Source: Levilactobacillus andaensis
GTDB lineage: Bacteria; Bacillota; Bacilli; Lactobacillales; Lactobacillaceae
Length of the DNA: 64,000 nt
Direction: 5' to 3'
NCBI RefSeq assembly: GCF_016861695.1
Contig: NZ_BOLP01000019.1
Span: forward strand, 1-64,000
Part shown: piece by piece, positions 1-7,638 of the stretch
How the letters are laid out: each line of letters opens with the position of its first letter
Position numbering within the stretch: position 1 is the stretch's first letter
Notes under the pieces: generated by a model
The model's input: only the letters and a program-made list of their open reading frames with translations
What the model was told of the DNA's origin: nothing
Database searches by the model: none
Made by a program: the position numbers and the translations under genes

Positions 1-24
1 CTAATCGGTCGAGGACTTAACCAA
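1..24 (+). rRNA. 23S rRNA, 3' end only
   Basis: The first bases match the conserved 3' terminus of Firmicutes 23S rRNA (CTAATCGGTCGAGGACTTAA then CCA). The rest of the gene lies left of the window. The 5S gene follows after a spacer of about 75 nt, as in an ordinary rrn operon. The exact 3' end is uncertain by a few bases. Confidence 0.85.
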
Positions 25-98
25 GTTGTAAAACGTGGTGTTCTCAAAGAAAATAATTGAATAATATCTAGTTTTGAAAGAATAAGTTCTTTCTGTAG

Positions 99-215
<117 letters not shown>

Positions 216-221
216 GAATTT

Positions 222-294
222 GGAGGATTAGCTCAGTTGGGAGAGCGTCTGCCTTACAAGCAGAGGGTCACAGGTTCGAGCCCTGTATCCTCCA
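222..294 (+). tRNA. tRNA-Val(UAC)
   Basis: A 73-nt cloverleaf with acceptor GGAGGAT/ATCCTCC, anticodon loop CTTACAA (anticodon TAC) and T-loop TTCGAGC. CCA is not encoded. First tRNA after the 5S gene. Confidence 0.95.
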
Positions 295-297
295 TTT

Positions 298-370
298 GAG
301 CCGTTAGCTCAGTTGGTAGAGCATCTGACTTTTAATCAGAGGGTCGACAGTTCGAGACTGTCACGGCTCA
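298..370 (+). tRNA. tRNA-Lys(UUU)
   Basis: A 73-nt cloverleaf with acceptor GAGCCGT/ACGGCTC and anticodon loop CTTTTAA (TTT). It sits 3 nt after tRNA-Val. Confidence 0.95.
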
Positions 371-418
371 TTCACCTTAGGGTGAGTGGCATTTAGATAG
401 AACATTGATACTGGCTAT

Positions 419-491
419 GCCGACTTAGCTCAGTTGGTAGAGCACCTGTCTTGTAAACAGGGGGTCGGAAGTTCGAATCTTCTAGTCGGCA
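419..491 (+). tRNA. tRNA-Thr(UGU)
   Basis: A 73-nt cloverleaf with acceptor GCCGACT/AGTCGGC and anticodon loop CTTGTAA (TGT). Confidence 0.95.
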
Positions 492-498
492 TTATTTT

Positions 499-570
499 GC
501 GGAAGTAGTTCAGTGGTAGAACATCACCTTGCCATGGTGGGGGTCGCGGGTTCGAATCCCGTCTTCCGCT
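499..570 (+). tRNA. tRNA-Gly(GCC)
   Basis: A 72-nt cloverleaf with acceptor GCGGAAG/CTTCCGC and anticodon loop TTGCCAT (GCC). Confidence 0.95.
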
Positions 571-606
571 TAATACCTAACGGTATTAAGCAAAGTAACA
601 TTATTT

Positions 607-680
607 GCACCCATAGCGCAATTGGATAGAGTGTCTGACTACGAATCAGAAGGTTGTAGGTTCGACTCCTACTGGGTGCA
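607..680 (+). tRNA. tRNA-Arg(ACG)
   Basis: A 74-nt cloverleaf with anticodon loop CTACGAA (ACG). A34 is expected to be deaminated to inosine, as in tRNA-Arg ICG. Confidence 0.95.
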
Positions 681-687
681 TTTTTAA

Positions 688-761
688 CGGGAAGTAGCTC
701 AGCTTGGTAGAGCACCTGGTTTGGGACCAGGGGGTCGCAGGTTCGAATCCTGTCTTCCCGA
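688..761 (+). tRNA. tRNA-Pro(UGG)
   Basis: A 74-nt cloverleaf with acceptor CGGGAAG/CTTCCCG and anticodon loop TTTGGGA (TGG). Confidence 0.95.
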
Positions 762-791
762 TTAAATAAATAAATATTTTATTTAACATTT

Positions 792-865
792 CGCGGTGTA
801 GCTCAGCTGGCTAGAGCGTTCGGTTCATACCCGAGAGGTCGAGGGTTCGATCCCCCCCGCCGCGA
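792..865 (+). tRNA. tRNA-Met(CAU), elongator type
   Basis: A 74-nt cloverleaf with anticodon loop TTCATAC (CAT). The body resembles the Bacillus elongator tRNA-Met and lacks the unpaired 1-72 position of initiators. Of the CAT tRNAs here, this best fits elongator Met. Confidence 0.85.
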
Positions 866-879
866 TTTGGACTTGAACT

Positions 880-953
880 GGACCTTTAGCTCAGTTGGTT
901 AGAGCAGACGGCTCATAACCGTCCGGTCGTAGGTTCGAGTCCTACAAGGTCCA
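880..953 (+). tRNA. tRNA-Ile2 (CAU, lysidine-type)
   Basis: A 74-nt cloverleaf with anticodon loop CTCATAA (CAT) and acceptor GGACCTT/AAGGTCC. The sequence closely resembles Bacillus tRNA-Ile2, whose C34 is converted to lysidine by TilS to read AUA. Assignment over elongator Met rests on remembered similarity. Confidence 0.75.
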
Positions 954-981
954 TCACCAGTTGGGCATTGTATGTTTTTAT

Positions 982-1071
982 GGAGGATTACCCAAGTCTG
1001 GCTGAAGGGAACGGTCTTGAAAACCGTCAGGTGAGTAAAATCACGCGAGAGTTCGAATCTCTCATCCTCCT
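982..1071 (+). tRNA. tRNA-Ser(UGA)
   Basis: A class II tRNA of about 90 nt with a long variable arm, acceptor GGAGGAT/ATCCTCC and anticodon loop CTTGAAA (TGA). Confidence 0.93.
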
Positions 1072-1087
1072 TTTATCTTAATATTAT

Positions 1088-1161
<74 letters not shown>

Positions 1162-1163
1162 TT

Positions 1164-1237
1164 GGTTCGTTGGTCTAGTTGGTTAGGACGCCTCCCTGTC
1201 ACGGAGGAGATCACGAGTTCGAGTCTCGTACGGACCG
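1164..1237 (+). tRNA. tRNA-Asp(GUC), copy 1
   Basis: A 74-nt cloverleaf with acceptor GGTTCGT/ACGGACC and anticodon loop CTGTCAC (GTC). It is duplicated at 1808-1881. Confidence 0.95.
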
Positions 1238-1289
1238 TTGCTGTGCTTGTTCGCCCAAGTACGGCATCCATAATTACTAAATGGCAAAT

Positions 1290-1362
1290 GGCTCGGTAGC
1301 TCAGTCGGTAGAGCAATGGATTGAAGCTCCATGTGTCGGCGGTTCGATTCCGTCCCGCGCCA
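1290..1362 (+). tRNA. tRNA-Phe(GAA)
   Basis: A 73-nt cloverleaf with anticodon loop TTGAAGC (GAA). The acceptor GGCTCGG against CCGCGCC leaves a T4-C69 mismatch where most Firmicutes have T4-A69. All other stems pair. Confidence 0.93.
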
Positions 1363-1382
1363 TTAAATTTACTCTATATATT

Positions 1383-1453
1383 GCGGGTATAGTTTAGTGG
1401 TAAAACCACAGCCTTCCAAGCTGTTGTCGCGAGTTCGATTCTCGTTACCCGCT
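1383..1453 (+). tRNA. tRNA-Gly(UCC)
   Basis: A 71-nt cloverleaf with acceptor GCGGGTA/TACCCGC and anticodon loop CTTCCAA (TCC). Confidence 0.95.
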
Positions 1454-1459
1454 TTATAT

Positions 1460-1534
<75 letters not shown>

Positions 1535-1538
1535 TTAT

Positions 1539-1626
1539 GGAGAAGTACTCAAGTGGCTGAAGAGGTGCCCCTGCTAAGGGTATAGGTCGCGGAAGCGGCG
1601 CGAGAGTTCGAATCTCTCCTTCTCCG
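1539..1626 (+). tRNA. tRNA-Ser(GCU)
   Basis: A class II tRNA of 88 nt with acceptor GGAGAAG/CTTCTCC, anticodon loop CTGCTAA (GCT) and a long variable arm. Confidence 0.94.
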
Positions 1627-1635
1627 TTTAGTTAT

Positions 1636-1708
1636 GACCCGTTGGTCAAGTGGTTTAAGACACCGCCCTTTCACGGCGGTAACATGGGTTCGAATCCCGT
1701 ACGGGTCA
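1636..1708 (+). tRNA. tRNA-Glu(UUC)
   Basis: A 73-nt cloverleaf with acceptor GACCCGT/ACGGGTC and anticodon loop CTTTCAC (TTC). Confidence 0.95.
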
Positions 1709-1728
1709 TTTTCACAATTTAATATTAT

Positions 1729-1802
<74 letters not shown>

Positions 1803-1807
1803 TATTT

Positions 1808-1881
1808 GGTTCGTTGGTCTAGTTGGTTAGGACGCCTCCCTGTCACGGAGGAGATCACGAGTTCGAGTCTCGTACGGACCG
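1808..1881 (+). tRNA. tRNA-Asp(GUC), copy 2
   Basis: Identical to the tRNA-Asp at 1164-1237. The spacer from the preceding fMet is 5 nt here and 2 nt in the first copy. Last tRNA before the cluster terminator. Confidence 0.95.
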
Positions 1882-1889
1882 TCAGTTAA

Positions 1890-1920
1890 AGTCTTCCTGT
1901 TTAGGAGGGCTTTTTTGATT
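1890..1920 (+). terminator. terminator of the rRNA/tRNA operon
   Basis: Nine-pair hairpin AGTCTTCCT/AGGAGGGCT (with G-T pairs), loop GTTT, then six T. It lies 8 nt after the last tRNA. Confidence 0.85.
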
Positions 1921-2010
1921 TTTCTAAAGGATTAGCGCGAGGAACCAGCTCGGTAGCTGGGAGCAATGACCGGCGACATCGCGACGATAGCTAAACCGAC
2001 GGTCACACAT

Positions 2011-2068
2011 AAAAAAGTGAAAGCTGCGGTATCCCCAATTTGGTGGGGGTCGTAGCTTTCACTTTTTA
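2011..2068 (-). terminator. terminator of the DUF2075 gene
   Basis: Long inverted repeat with outer arms AAAAAGTGAAAGCT and AGCTTTCACTTTTT, which on the minus strand ends in a T run. It overlaps the stop codon at 2066-2068. Symmetry suggests it may also work rightward. Confidence 0.8.
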
Positions 2069-3277
2069 TTTGGCGCCCAGGTACTGACGGAGATGGGCAT
2101 CGTGGGCATAGATGTAGAGGCCCTTGACGCCTCGCTTCATGAGAACGTTGACGGAGTTTAAGATGAGTTGCTTCTTAATGGCAGTCAGTTTCTGTGTATC
2201 TGTAATGTCGTCCCGCCGTTTGAAGGCCTCGACATCCGTGTATCGCTCCAGATGGACTTCCAGCTGATCTTGCGGCGAAAGGGTTAGTGGGGGACCCAGG
2301 ATGAGACCGACATAATTGAGGTCGAATCCCTGACAAGTATAAATGGAGCCCACCTCGTTAATTGTCTGTGGAAGCTCTGCCCAGGGAGTGCTGGTATAGT
2401 TATACTGATCCCATGGCAGATGAAATTGACCCTCCGTGATGTAGTGCTTGCCACCATCCAAGGTGGAGGGGTAACCAGAGGTTGAGACGATGCGTGACAG
2501 ACCGACCTGATTATTTTTGGCAACAATTGTCCGCCGCATTTGCTCAGCATCGTTAAAGATACGTAGGTCATAGTGGGTCCCGACAGCCTGTGGCAATGGG
2601 CGAACATGGCTGTGAGTGAAGTCGTTGATCCAATCGACTAGGTCATCACTGGCCTGCATTCGAAATTGGTGAGTCAAGCGCACGTGTTGGTGTGGATAGC
2701 AATCAATCAGGCGTTCTAAGCGTTGCTCTGTCCAGAAACTCTTCATGCGGAGGACCTGGGTTTCATCAAAGACAAGGATGACCACTTTGGCGGAGGTCAG
2801 CAGGGAACTCAACTGATTTTCTCCGTAAAAGTTATTGTAGTGATCTGGTTGAGACAACAGCAAATGAGCTTCATCGATGACCAGAACGTCAGCTGTGGTC
2901 TGACCCTTGGCTAGTTGATTAATCAGCGAAGTTGGCCGCTGGAAGTCTTTTTTTAACAGGTGGGGTTCTTTGCCGGCAATTTCGCGATAGACCTTGAGTA
3001 TTTCTGGGTGATTGACCAGAAAATAGTTAGTTGTTTTGGCTAACGGACTGTCAGGTTGCGTGCGTGCGGCCGTCTGTAGCTGATTGAAGAGGTGTGCTAG
3101 AATCACACTTTTTCCGGTCCCAGCGTCGCCATAGACCGTGAAGACTGCTGGGCCGGTTTCGTTGACGTGAGCGGTCGTGAAGCCTAAGATTTGGGCGACC
3201 AATTGTTTCTGATCGGTTGTCAGCGGTAACGTGGGTGAAATCTTGTCGGTGGCCGCATTAGAGATAAAGTGACTCAA
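2066..3277 (-). CDS. DUF2075 domain P-loop ATPase (helicase-like)
   Basis: A 403-residue protein resembling the DUF2075 (Schlafen-type DNA/RNA helicase) family. Walker A GDAGTGKS is at residues 50-57 and a DEAH box (VLVIDEAHLL) near 131-140. A late motif around TCQGFDLNYVG, typical of this family, is near residue 310. No membrane segment is visible. The start is TTG at 3277, with a weak GTAGGCG ribosome site on the minus strand; no better start is seen downstream. It stands alone between the tRNA cluster and a convergent-free intergenic stretch. The family's substrate is not well established, so nucleic-acid remodelling is inference. Confidence 0.8.
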   Translation of the reverse strand: MSHFISNAATDKISPTLPLTTDQKQLVAQILGFTTAHVNETGPAVFTVYGDAGTGKSVILAHLFNQLQTAARTQPDSPLAKTTNYFLVNHPEILKVYREIAGKEPHLLKKDFQRPTSLINQLAKGQTTADVLVIDEAHLLLSQPDHYNNFYGENQLSSLLTSAKVVILVFDETQVLRMKSFWTEQRLERLIDCYPHQHVRLTHQFRMQASDDLVDWINDFTHSHVRPLPQAVGTHYDLRIFNDAEQMRRTIVAKNNQVGLSRIVSTSGYPSTLDGGKHYITEGQFHLPWDQYNYTSTPWAELPQTINEVGSIYTCQGFDLNYVGLILGPPLTLSPQDQLEVHLERYTDVEAFKRRDDITDTQKLTAIKKQLILNSVNVLMKRGVKGLYIYAHDAHLRQYLGAK

Positions 3278-3335
3278 GTTAACGCCTACTTTCTAGAACA
3301 GAATATGCCTATTGTACCGCGAATCGTAAGCAAAT

Positions 3336-3365
3336 GAAAAAGCACCCGGGAATTTTCCGAGTGCT
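3336..3365 (-). terminator. terminator of the ABM-domain gene
   Basis: On the minus strand AGCACTCGG pairs with CCGGGTGCT, followed by five T. It lies just after the stop at 3377. Confidence 0.85.
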
Positions 3366-3376
3366 TGGGGGTCAAT

Positions 3377-3886
3377 TTAGGCGTTAGAATCTGGTGCATC
3401 AGGCTTGATCTGGTGATAGTTTGCGGTGTGGAAATGATTGGCACTCGATGCGTATTGGGCAATCGGTGTAAAGGCCGCTGAGTGCCGCCAGAGAGAGAAG
3501 GCCTCACTGTCTACCCATTGAGTCAACAAGACGTATTCACCGGCGTTGTGTTCCTTGGTCAGGACGTACATGGCCGTCATACCAGCGGGGAGGACATTGC
3601 TGGCCAACTGATTCATTTTAGCATCGAAAACGGTCGCGGTGTCATGGTCAAAGGTGAAGTAGGAGAAGTTAAAGAAGCCGAGCCAGTCACGAGCACCTTG
3701 GTGCAGCTGGACACGATAGTCTAGGCCACCGGTAAAAATGGTGGGCTCATCAGTGACATCTAGAAGTTGTAGGCCTTCATCGTCCCCAGCAATTTCCATG
3801 AGAATGAGCTGACGTTGGGGGTTGCGGGCAATAATTTTACCGAGCAGATCCCGGGTACCGAACGTTAAAGATAATCTATGAAGCAT
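3377..3886 (-). CDS. antibiotic biosynthesis monooxygenase (ABM) domain protein
   Basis: A 169-residue soluble protein. The C-terminal half (about 65-150) carries an ABM/Dabb-like pattern: a strand with MYVLTKE, then AGEYVLLTQWVDSEAFSLW, then a helix ending in a downstream His-rich tail. Such proteins act as small monooxygenases or heme-degrading enzymes in other Firmicutes, but no heme ligand can be assigned here. I chose ATG 3886 over an upstream start at 3943 because a strong TAGGAGGGG site precedes it by 5 nt. Monocistronic, divergent from the MBL hydrolase. Function beyond the fold is unknown. Confidence 0.65.
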   Translation of the reverse strand: MLHRLSLTFGTRDLLGKIIARNPQRQLILMEIAGDDEGLQLLDVTDEPTIFTGGLDYRVQLHQGARDWLGFFNFSYFTFDHDTATVFDAKMNQLASNVLPAGMTAMYVLTKEHNAGEYVLLTQWVDSEAFSLWRHSAAFTPIAQYASSANHFHTANYHQIKPDAPDSNA

Positions 3887-3970
3887 ACTGACCCCTCCTA
3901 ACGAATGCGAACAGACTGGGTAATTGGTCCGAACACTTAGCAATTAATCCAGTCAGCGATAACTACCTTC

Positions 3971-3999
3971 ATTATAAGGGTTTCCGATTAAAAAGCGAA
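3971..3999 (-). promoter_or_regulatory. promoter of the ABM-domain gene
   Basis: On the minus strand TTCGCT (3994-3999), 17-nt spacer, TATAAT (3971-3976). It faces the opposite way from the MBL promoter. Confidence 0.5.
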
Positions 4000-4002
4000 C
4001 CG

Positions 4003-4031
4003 TTTACACGCTGTGGTTTGCGCGCTACACT
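4003..4031 (+). promoter_or_regulatory. promoter of the MBL hydrolase gene
   Basis: TTTACA, 17-nt spacer, TACACT; the coding start is 33 nt further on. Confidence 0.65.
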
Positions 4032-4063
4032 GGGAATATGACAAACGAGAAAGGATGCTTGCA

Positions 4064-4804
4064 ATGCAATTAACGATTTTAGGCTGTTACGGGGGATATC
4101 CACATAATGGCGTGGGAACTAGTAGCTATTTACTGACCAGTGGTGACTACCATCTCCTCTTGGATTGTGGTTCGGGCGCCTTACTGGCATTGGAAAAAGT
4201 GCTGGACCCACTACAATTAAACGCAGTCCTGCTGACACATTATCATCATGACCACACGGCCGACGTGGGGGTTTTACAATATCTCTGGCAGTTGGCCCCC
4301 GGAAAAAAGGCGGAACCGTTGTTGCCCATTTACGGACATACGGCCGATTCACTCAACTTCGGCAGTCTCACTTGGCCGAACGCAACGGTCGGCCAAGCAT
4401 ACAACCCAGCTGAAACGCTGGAACTGGGGCCCTTTAAAATTGACTTTCTGCCTACCCATCACCCAGTACCGGCCTATGCGCCACGGATCACTGAGGTCAA
4501 GACGGGGGCGACCTTAGCCTTTACGGCCGATACGGCAGCCTTTGAAGGTATCGCAGAGTGGTCACAGGGAGTCGATGTGCTCTTAGCGGATACGAACTTC
4601 TTTGCCGATCATCAGGGAACCGCCTGGCATCTGACCTCAACGCAGGCGGGGACGTTAGCCAAACAAGCCGGTGTCAAACGACTATTGCTAACGCATCTCC
4701 CACAGACGGGGAGTTTGGATCAGTTACGGCAAGAGGCACAGACTGCGGCTGGTGAAGCGATTGATGTGGCGGTGGTTAAGCCTCAAGGCATTTACAATAT
4801 CTAA
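4064..4804 (+). CDS. MBL-fold metal-dependent hydrolase (YhfI-like)
   Basis: A 246-residue metallo-beta-lactamase-fold protein. The zinc motif THYHHDHTADV is near residue 62-72, a further His (LPTHHP) near 135, Asp in FTADTAAF near 155 and a final LLTHLP His near 215. This set matches RNase Z-like/YhfI hydrolases rather than beta-lactamases. The start ATG 4064 follows GAGAAAGGA by 9 nt and gives the usual family N-terminus MQLTILGCYGGYP; in-frame upstream codons are less plausible. It is a single gene with its own promoter. The substrate is unknown; a phosphodiester or lactone is possible. Confidence 0.85.
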   Translation: MQLTILGCYGGYPHNGVGTSSYLLTSGDYHLLLDCGSGALLALEKVLDPLQLNAVLLTHYHHDHTADVGVLQYLWQLAPGKKAEPLLPIYGHTADSLNFGSLTWPNATVGQAYNPAETLELGPFKIDFLPTHHPVPAYAPRITEVKTGATLAFTADTAAFEGIAEWSQGVDVLLADTNFFADHQGTAWHLTSTQAGTLAKQAGVKRLLLTHLPQTGSLDQLRQEAQTAAGEAIDVAVVKPQGIYNI

Positions 4805-4875
4805 TTGTTTTTATTCGATTAATGTTAATTGCTTGATACCGTTTTCTGGGCACAACTGTTGTTATCCGTCTCAAA

Positions 4876-4904
4876 TTACCCGATAAATAGGCAGATGGTA
4901 TAAT
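4876..4904 (+). promoter_or_regulatory. candidate upstream promoter of spx
   Basis: TTACCC, 17 nt, then TATAAT with an extended -10 TGG. A second TATAAT at 4957-4962 lies closer to spx but has no good -35. Two start sites are plausible. Confidence 0.55.
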
Positions 4905-5062
4905 ATTGTTTATTAATTAAAATTACAAAAAGGCTTCCTTTTTGATAAAAAACTAGTATAATATAATTATTAAATAATTTATATGCCGTACGGGCCACTA
5001 AGGCCGTTCATCGGTTAGTGACCCTAATAGTCGAATCGTTTGCTAATGAGAGGGAGGAAAAG

Positions 5063-5470
5063 ATGATGACAGTTATGCTCTATACATCACCCAGTTGTAC
5101 GTCTTGTCGTAAGGCTCGGTTATGGTTTGAAGAACACGGAATTGCGTATCGGGAACAGAATATCTTCTCCGAGCCCTTAACTATAGCTGAGATTAAGTCA
5201 ATCTTGCGGTTAACGGAAAATGGAACGGAAGAGATCATTTCTCGCCGGTCACGCGTCTACCAAGAATTGACGGTCGATTTGGACGATTTACCGCTACGTG
5301 ACTTGTATGAGTTGATTCGCCAGCATCCCGGTATCTTACGCCGGCCGATTATGGTGGATGACAAACGACTCCAAGTTGGCTTTAATGAAGAAGAAATTCG
5401 CCGTTTTCTACCCCGTGAGGTTCGTGCGCTAGAATTAGAGCGAGCCCAACGCCTAGTAAATGGTATCTAA
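5063..5470 (+). CDS. spx: transcriptional regulator Spx
   Basis: A 135-residue ArsC-family regulator. The redox switch CTSC lies near residues 11-14 ([12 protein letters not shown]) and the fold continues to a short C-terminal tail, the usual Spx length. Spx binds the RNA polymerase alpha C-terminal domain, changes promoter choice under thiol stress and is degraded by ClpXP. The GAGGGAGGA site precedes two adjacent ATG codons (5063, 5066); either works, and I used 5063. A long AT-rich leader with two candidate promoters precedes it. The neighbour mecA belongs to the same ClpP proteolysis network. Lactobacilli often have several Spx paralogues, so this may be SpxA or another copy. Confidence 0.9.
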   Translation: MMTVMLYTSPSCTSCRKARLWFEEHGIAYREQNIFSEPLTIAEIKSILRLTENGTEEIISRRSRVYQELTVDLDDLPLRDLYELIRQHPGILRRPIMVDDKRLQVGFNEEEIRRFLPREVRALELERAQRLVNGI

Positions 5471-5492
5471 TAAGCTTAATTAGTTGCATCTG

Positions 5493-5534
5493 ACCGGATT
5501 TGTGAGAAAATATTACTTGCAGTCCGGTTTTTTT
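5493..5534 (+). terminator. terminator after spx
   Basis: ACCGGA pairs with TCCGGT across a 24-nt loop, followed by seven T. The stem is short, so this is moderate. Confidence 0.55.
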
Positions 5535-5542
5535 GTTATGAT
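5513..5542 (+). promoter_or_regulatory. candidate mecA promoter
   Basis: TTACTT, 18 nt, TATGAT. It overlaps the spx terminator. A coding start follows at 5620. Confidence 0.45.
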
Positions 5543-5619
5543 TACTTTACAAGTAACTAAAAATGACTAGAATGAAAATCAAGGACAATACCCAAACCCA
5601 CGAGAAAGGGGTGTTATTC

Positions 5620-6345
5620 ATGGAAATGGAACGAATCAATGAAAACACGATTCGGGTGGTTATTGGTAACGACGATCTAAGCGAACGCGGCATTACCGTC
5701 TTGGATCTACTGGGTAACCACAAACAGATTGAAGGCTTTTTCTATAGTATTCTAGAAGAGGTCGATGTTGATCACCAATTTCAAGACAACGATGCGGTGA
5801 CCTTCCAGGTTTTACCAAATCGTAACGGTCTGGAATTATTTATCAGTAAGAACGTAGACGAGGATGACGCAGCGGACGACAATGGTGCCGACGCTAGTGT
5901 TGACAGTGATCACCCCGATCAAGTGTCGGATCAGATTAAGGAGCATTTGTTGGAAAAAGACGATCAGAAAGATTTCTTCTCCAATTTCAAATCGCAGGCG
6001 AGTGACTCCAACGACATTGAAGACTACTTGAACGACGACGGTCAGCCCACAACGACGCGGGTAGTCAAGCTCCACTCCTTTGAGGACATGATCAGCTTAG
6101 CACGTGTCTTGCACCTCGAGAACGCAGCGTCTAACTTGTACCAATACAATGGAGACTATTACTTGGAACTAATCTTCTTCGTGAATGAATCGTCTAAGGA
6201 ATCCATCAAGGACGAATTAGCGGTAGCGTATGAATATGCGGACCGAACCAAGGTCGCAGCCGATGTGCTCGCCGAACACGGGAAGTTAATTATGGAACAT
6301 TCAGCATTGGAACTGACAAGGTTTCATTTCATCGGGAATAATTAG
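5620..6345 (+). CDS. mecA: adaptor protein MecA
   Basis: A 241-residue MecA homologue. The N-terminal domain (about 1-90) opens MEMERINENTIRVVIGNDDL, where MecA binds substrate. A very acidic linker rich in Asp (about 85-145) is followed by a C-terminal ClpC-binding domain (about 150-241) with SFEDMISLARVL. MecA delivers substrates to ClpCP. The start ATG 5620 is 9 nt after GAAAGGGG; an upstream in-frame start lacks a ribosome site. The linker is longer than in B. subtilis (218 residues total). Adjacent spx is also controlled by Clp proteolysis. Confidence 0.93.
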   Translation: MEMERINENTIRVVIGNDDLSERGITVLDLLGNHKQIEGFFYSILEEVDVDHQFQDNDAVTFQVLPNRNGLELFISKNVDEDDAADDNGADASVDSDHPDQVSDQIKEHLLEKDDQKDFFSNFKSQASDSNDIEDYLNDDGQPTTTRVVKLHSFEDMISLARVLHLENAASNLYQYNGDYYLELIFFVNESSKESIKDELAVAYEYADRTKVAADVLAEHGKLIMEHSALELTRFHFIGNN

Positions 6346-6466
6346 GACTCTATAGGATACGAAATGTTGAGTTATCAGCATTCTTAGTAAATGGTTTTCC
6401 TAATAAATCCTATTGTTTCCAGCCAAAAGCACAAGAAAAGCCCAACTTTGGAAGGGTGTGCTTTAT

Positions 6467-6506
6467 ACGCCAAAACTCTTTTTTATGCAGAGGGTTTGGC
6501 GTTTTT
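6467..6506 (+). terminator. terminator in the mecA downstream region
   Basis: ACGCCAAAACTC pairs with GAGGGTTTGGCGT, followed by five T. A second hairpin, AAAGCACA/TGTGCTTT, lies just upstream at about 6425-6464. The rest of the long gap (6346-6834) holds the leader described next. Confidence 0.8.
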
Positions 6507-6647
6507 GTTTGCCTTTTAGGTTCGAAGAGTGCACTCAGACTAGGTGGATTATCAACTGCAGATAGGTTGGTAAGTGGCTGCTAGCGCGGTGATTGGGGGA
6601 GCTCACCTTTTCCCGATTAAAATAGGCTAGATTTTATGTATTTTTCG

Positions 6648-6790
6648 TGCTAAAATTACCGCATAGTGTTTATTACCTAATTATTTTCAGCATTGGCGCG
6701 AAGTTACTCTTTGAACGCTGACAAGTAAATCGTTAATCAACGAACACCAACGGGGGGATTCAGGCCGATTGGTGTTTTTTTGACGATTAA
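6648..6790 (+). promoter_or_regulatory. candidate attenuated leader of the EAL/GT2 operon
   Basis: An extended -10 (TGCTAAAAT, 6648-6656) is followed by an untranslated stretch and a full terminator: ACACCAA/TTGGTGT then seven T (6744-6781), all before the EAL start at 6835. Between them TCAGC (6687-6691) can pair with GCTGA (6717-6721) while TTACT (6704-6708) pairs with AGTAA (6724-6728), an interleaved, pseudoknot-like arrangement. Outer arms CGTTAATC and GATTAACG extend the terminator stem. This is the layout of a riboswitch or attenuator, but it matches no c-di-GMP riboswitch consensus I can recall. The ligand is unknown. Confidence 0.4.
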
Positions 6791-6834
6791 CGGTGTGAAA
6801 AGTAGCTATAGTTACGGACTAGGAGTGATTGGCA

Positions 6835-7638
6835 ATGTCTCTGGCACAACTTGAAGCGGTTCTCTTATGGATGACGGGTATCATGGCGGTCATTGTCGTG
6901 GGAACCATCACGTTTTATTACTGGTACTCACGGAAGAGCAGTAATAACTATTTAGAGAATCATGAGCTCGAACTGCGCTACTTTATTCAAAAGCAAGTCG
7001 ACTTTCGGGGCAACACCACCGGTTATGAGTGCTTGTTACGGCAGCACAATGCCGATGGTTCTTGGTCGCTCCCCCAGCAACTGGATTCATTGCCCCTGCA
7101 ACGGGTGATTTTTCTGTTGGAGGATACCTTCAAGGCGTTGCCCGCGGAGCCAATCACCTTGTCAATCAATCTCGAGTACGATCAAATCGTCAGTCCTGAT
7201 TTCCACTACTTCGTCCGCTGGGCCATTTCGAAGATTACCCCGATGAATTTAGCCGTTGAGTACACGGCAGACCACGTTGACGGGCGAATCAACCGCCGTT
7301 TATTTGCCAAACGAATCAAGGAAGCGCGGCAATACGGGATGCGGTTTGATGTCGACAACGTGGGGTCCACGCTGAGTAACCTGAATAATATTGAATGGCT
7401 ACTCCCGCAAGTCGATTCGCTCAAGTGTTCCATGCGAAGTTTTCGTAAGGAAGACCCGTCCGTTTGGCTCGACTTGAATCTACAGTTTTGGAATAAACTT
7501 TCTCAGGACAACCATATCCAGTTGATCCTGATGGGTATTGAAGATGAAGCGGACGAAAAGCTCGCTGAGCAACTTAAAATTCGGGTGCGGCAGGGCTATC
7601 ATTTTGGTCGCCCTGTGAATCCCCGGGAGGAATCGTAA
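6835..7638 (+). CDS. membrane-anchored degenerate EAL-domain protein
   Basis: A 267-residue protein with one N-terminal membrane segment (about 9-30) and a cytoplasmic EAL domain. The signature glutamate survives in YECLLR (E65), as do N112, E142, K197 and QGYHFGRP (253-260). Two catalytic positions are changed: the DDFG pair reads DNVG (D174, N175), and the EGVE motif reads MGIE (M233). Known EAL enzymes need these acids for metal binding and hydrolysis, so I infer a c-di-GMP binder rather than an active phosphodiesterase. ATG 6835 is 9 nt after AGGAG; a TTG at 6829 is too close. It overlaps the next gene (TAATG). Confidence 0.8.
   Translation: MSLAQLEAVLLWMTGIMAVIVVGTITFYYWYSRKSSNNYLENHELELRYFIQKQVDFRGNTTGYECLLRQHNADGSWSLPQQLDSLPLQRVIFLLEDTFKALPAEPITLSINLEYDQIVSPDFHYFVRWAISKITPMNLAVEYTADHVDGRINRRLFAKRIKEARQYGMRFDVDNVGSTLSNLNNIEWLLPQVDSLKCSMRSFRKEDPSVWLDLNLQFWNKLSQDNHIQLILMGIEDEADEKLAEQLKIRVRQGYHFGRPVNPREES

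Noticed and set aside
2066-3277. DUF2075 gene as part of a defence island
   Set aside because: It stands alone, with no nuclease, methylase, toxin or other defence gene beside it.
6600-6834. c-di-GMP riboswitch upstream of the EAL gene
   Set aside because: The class I and class II conserved cores I know are not present; kept only as an unnamed attenuator candidate.
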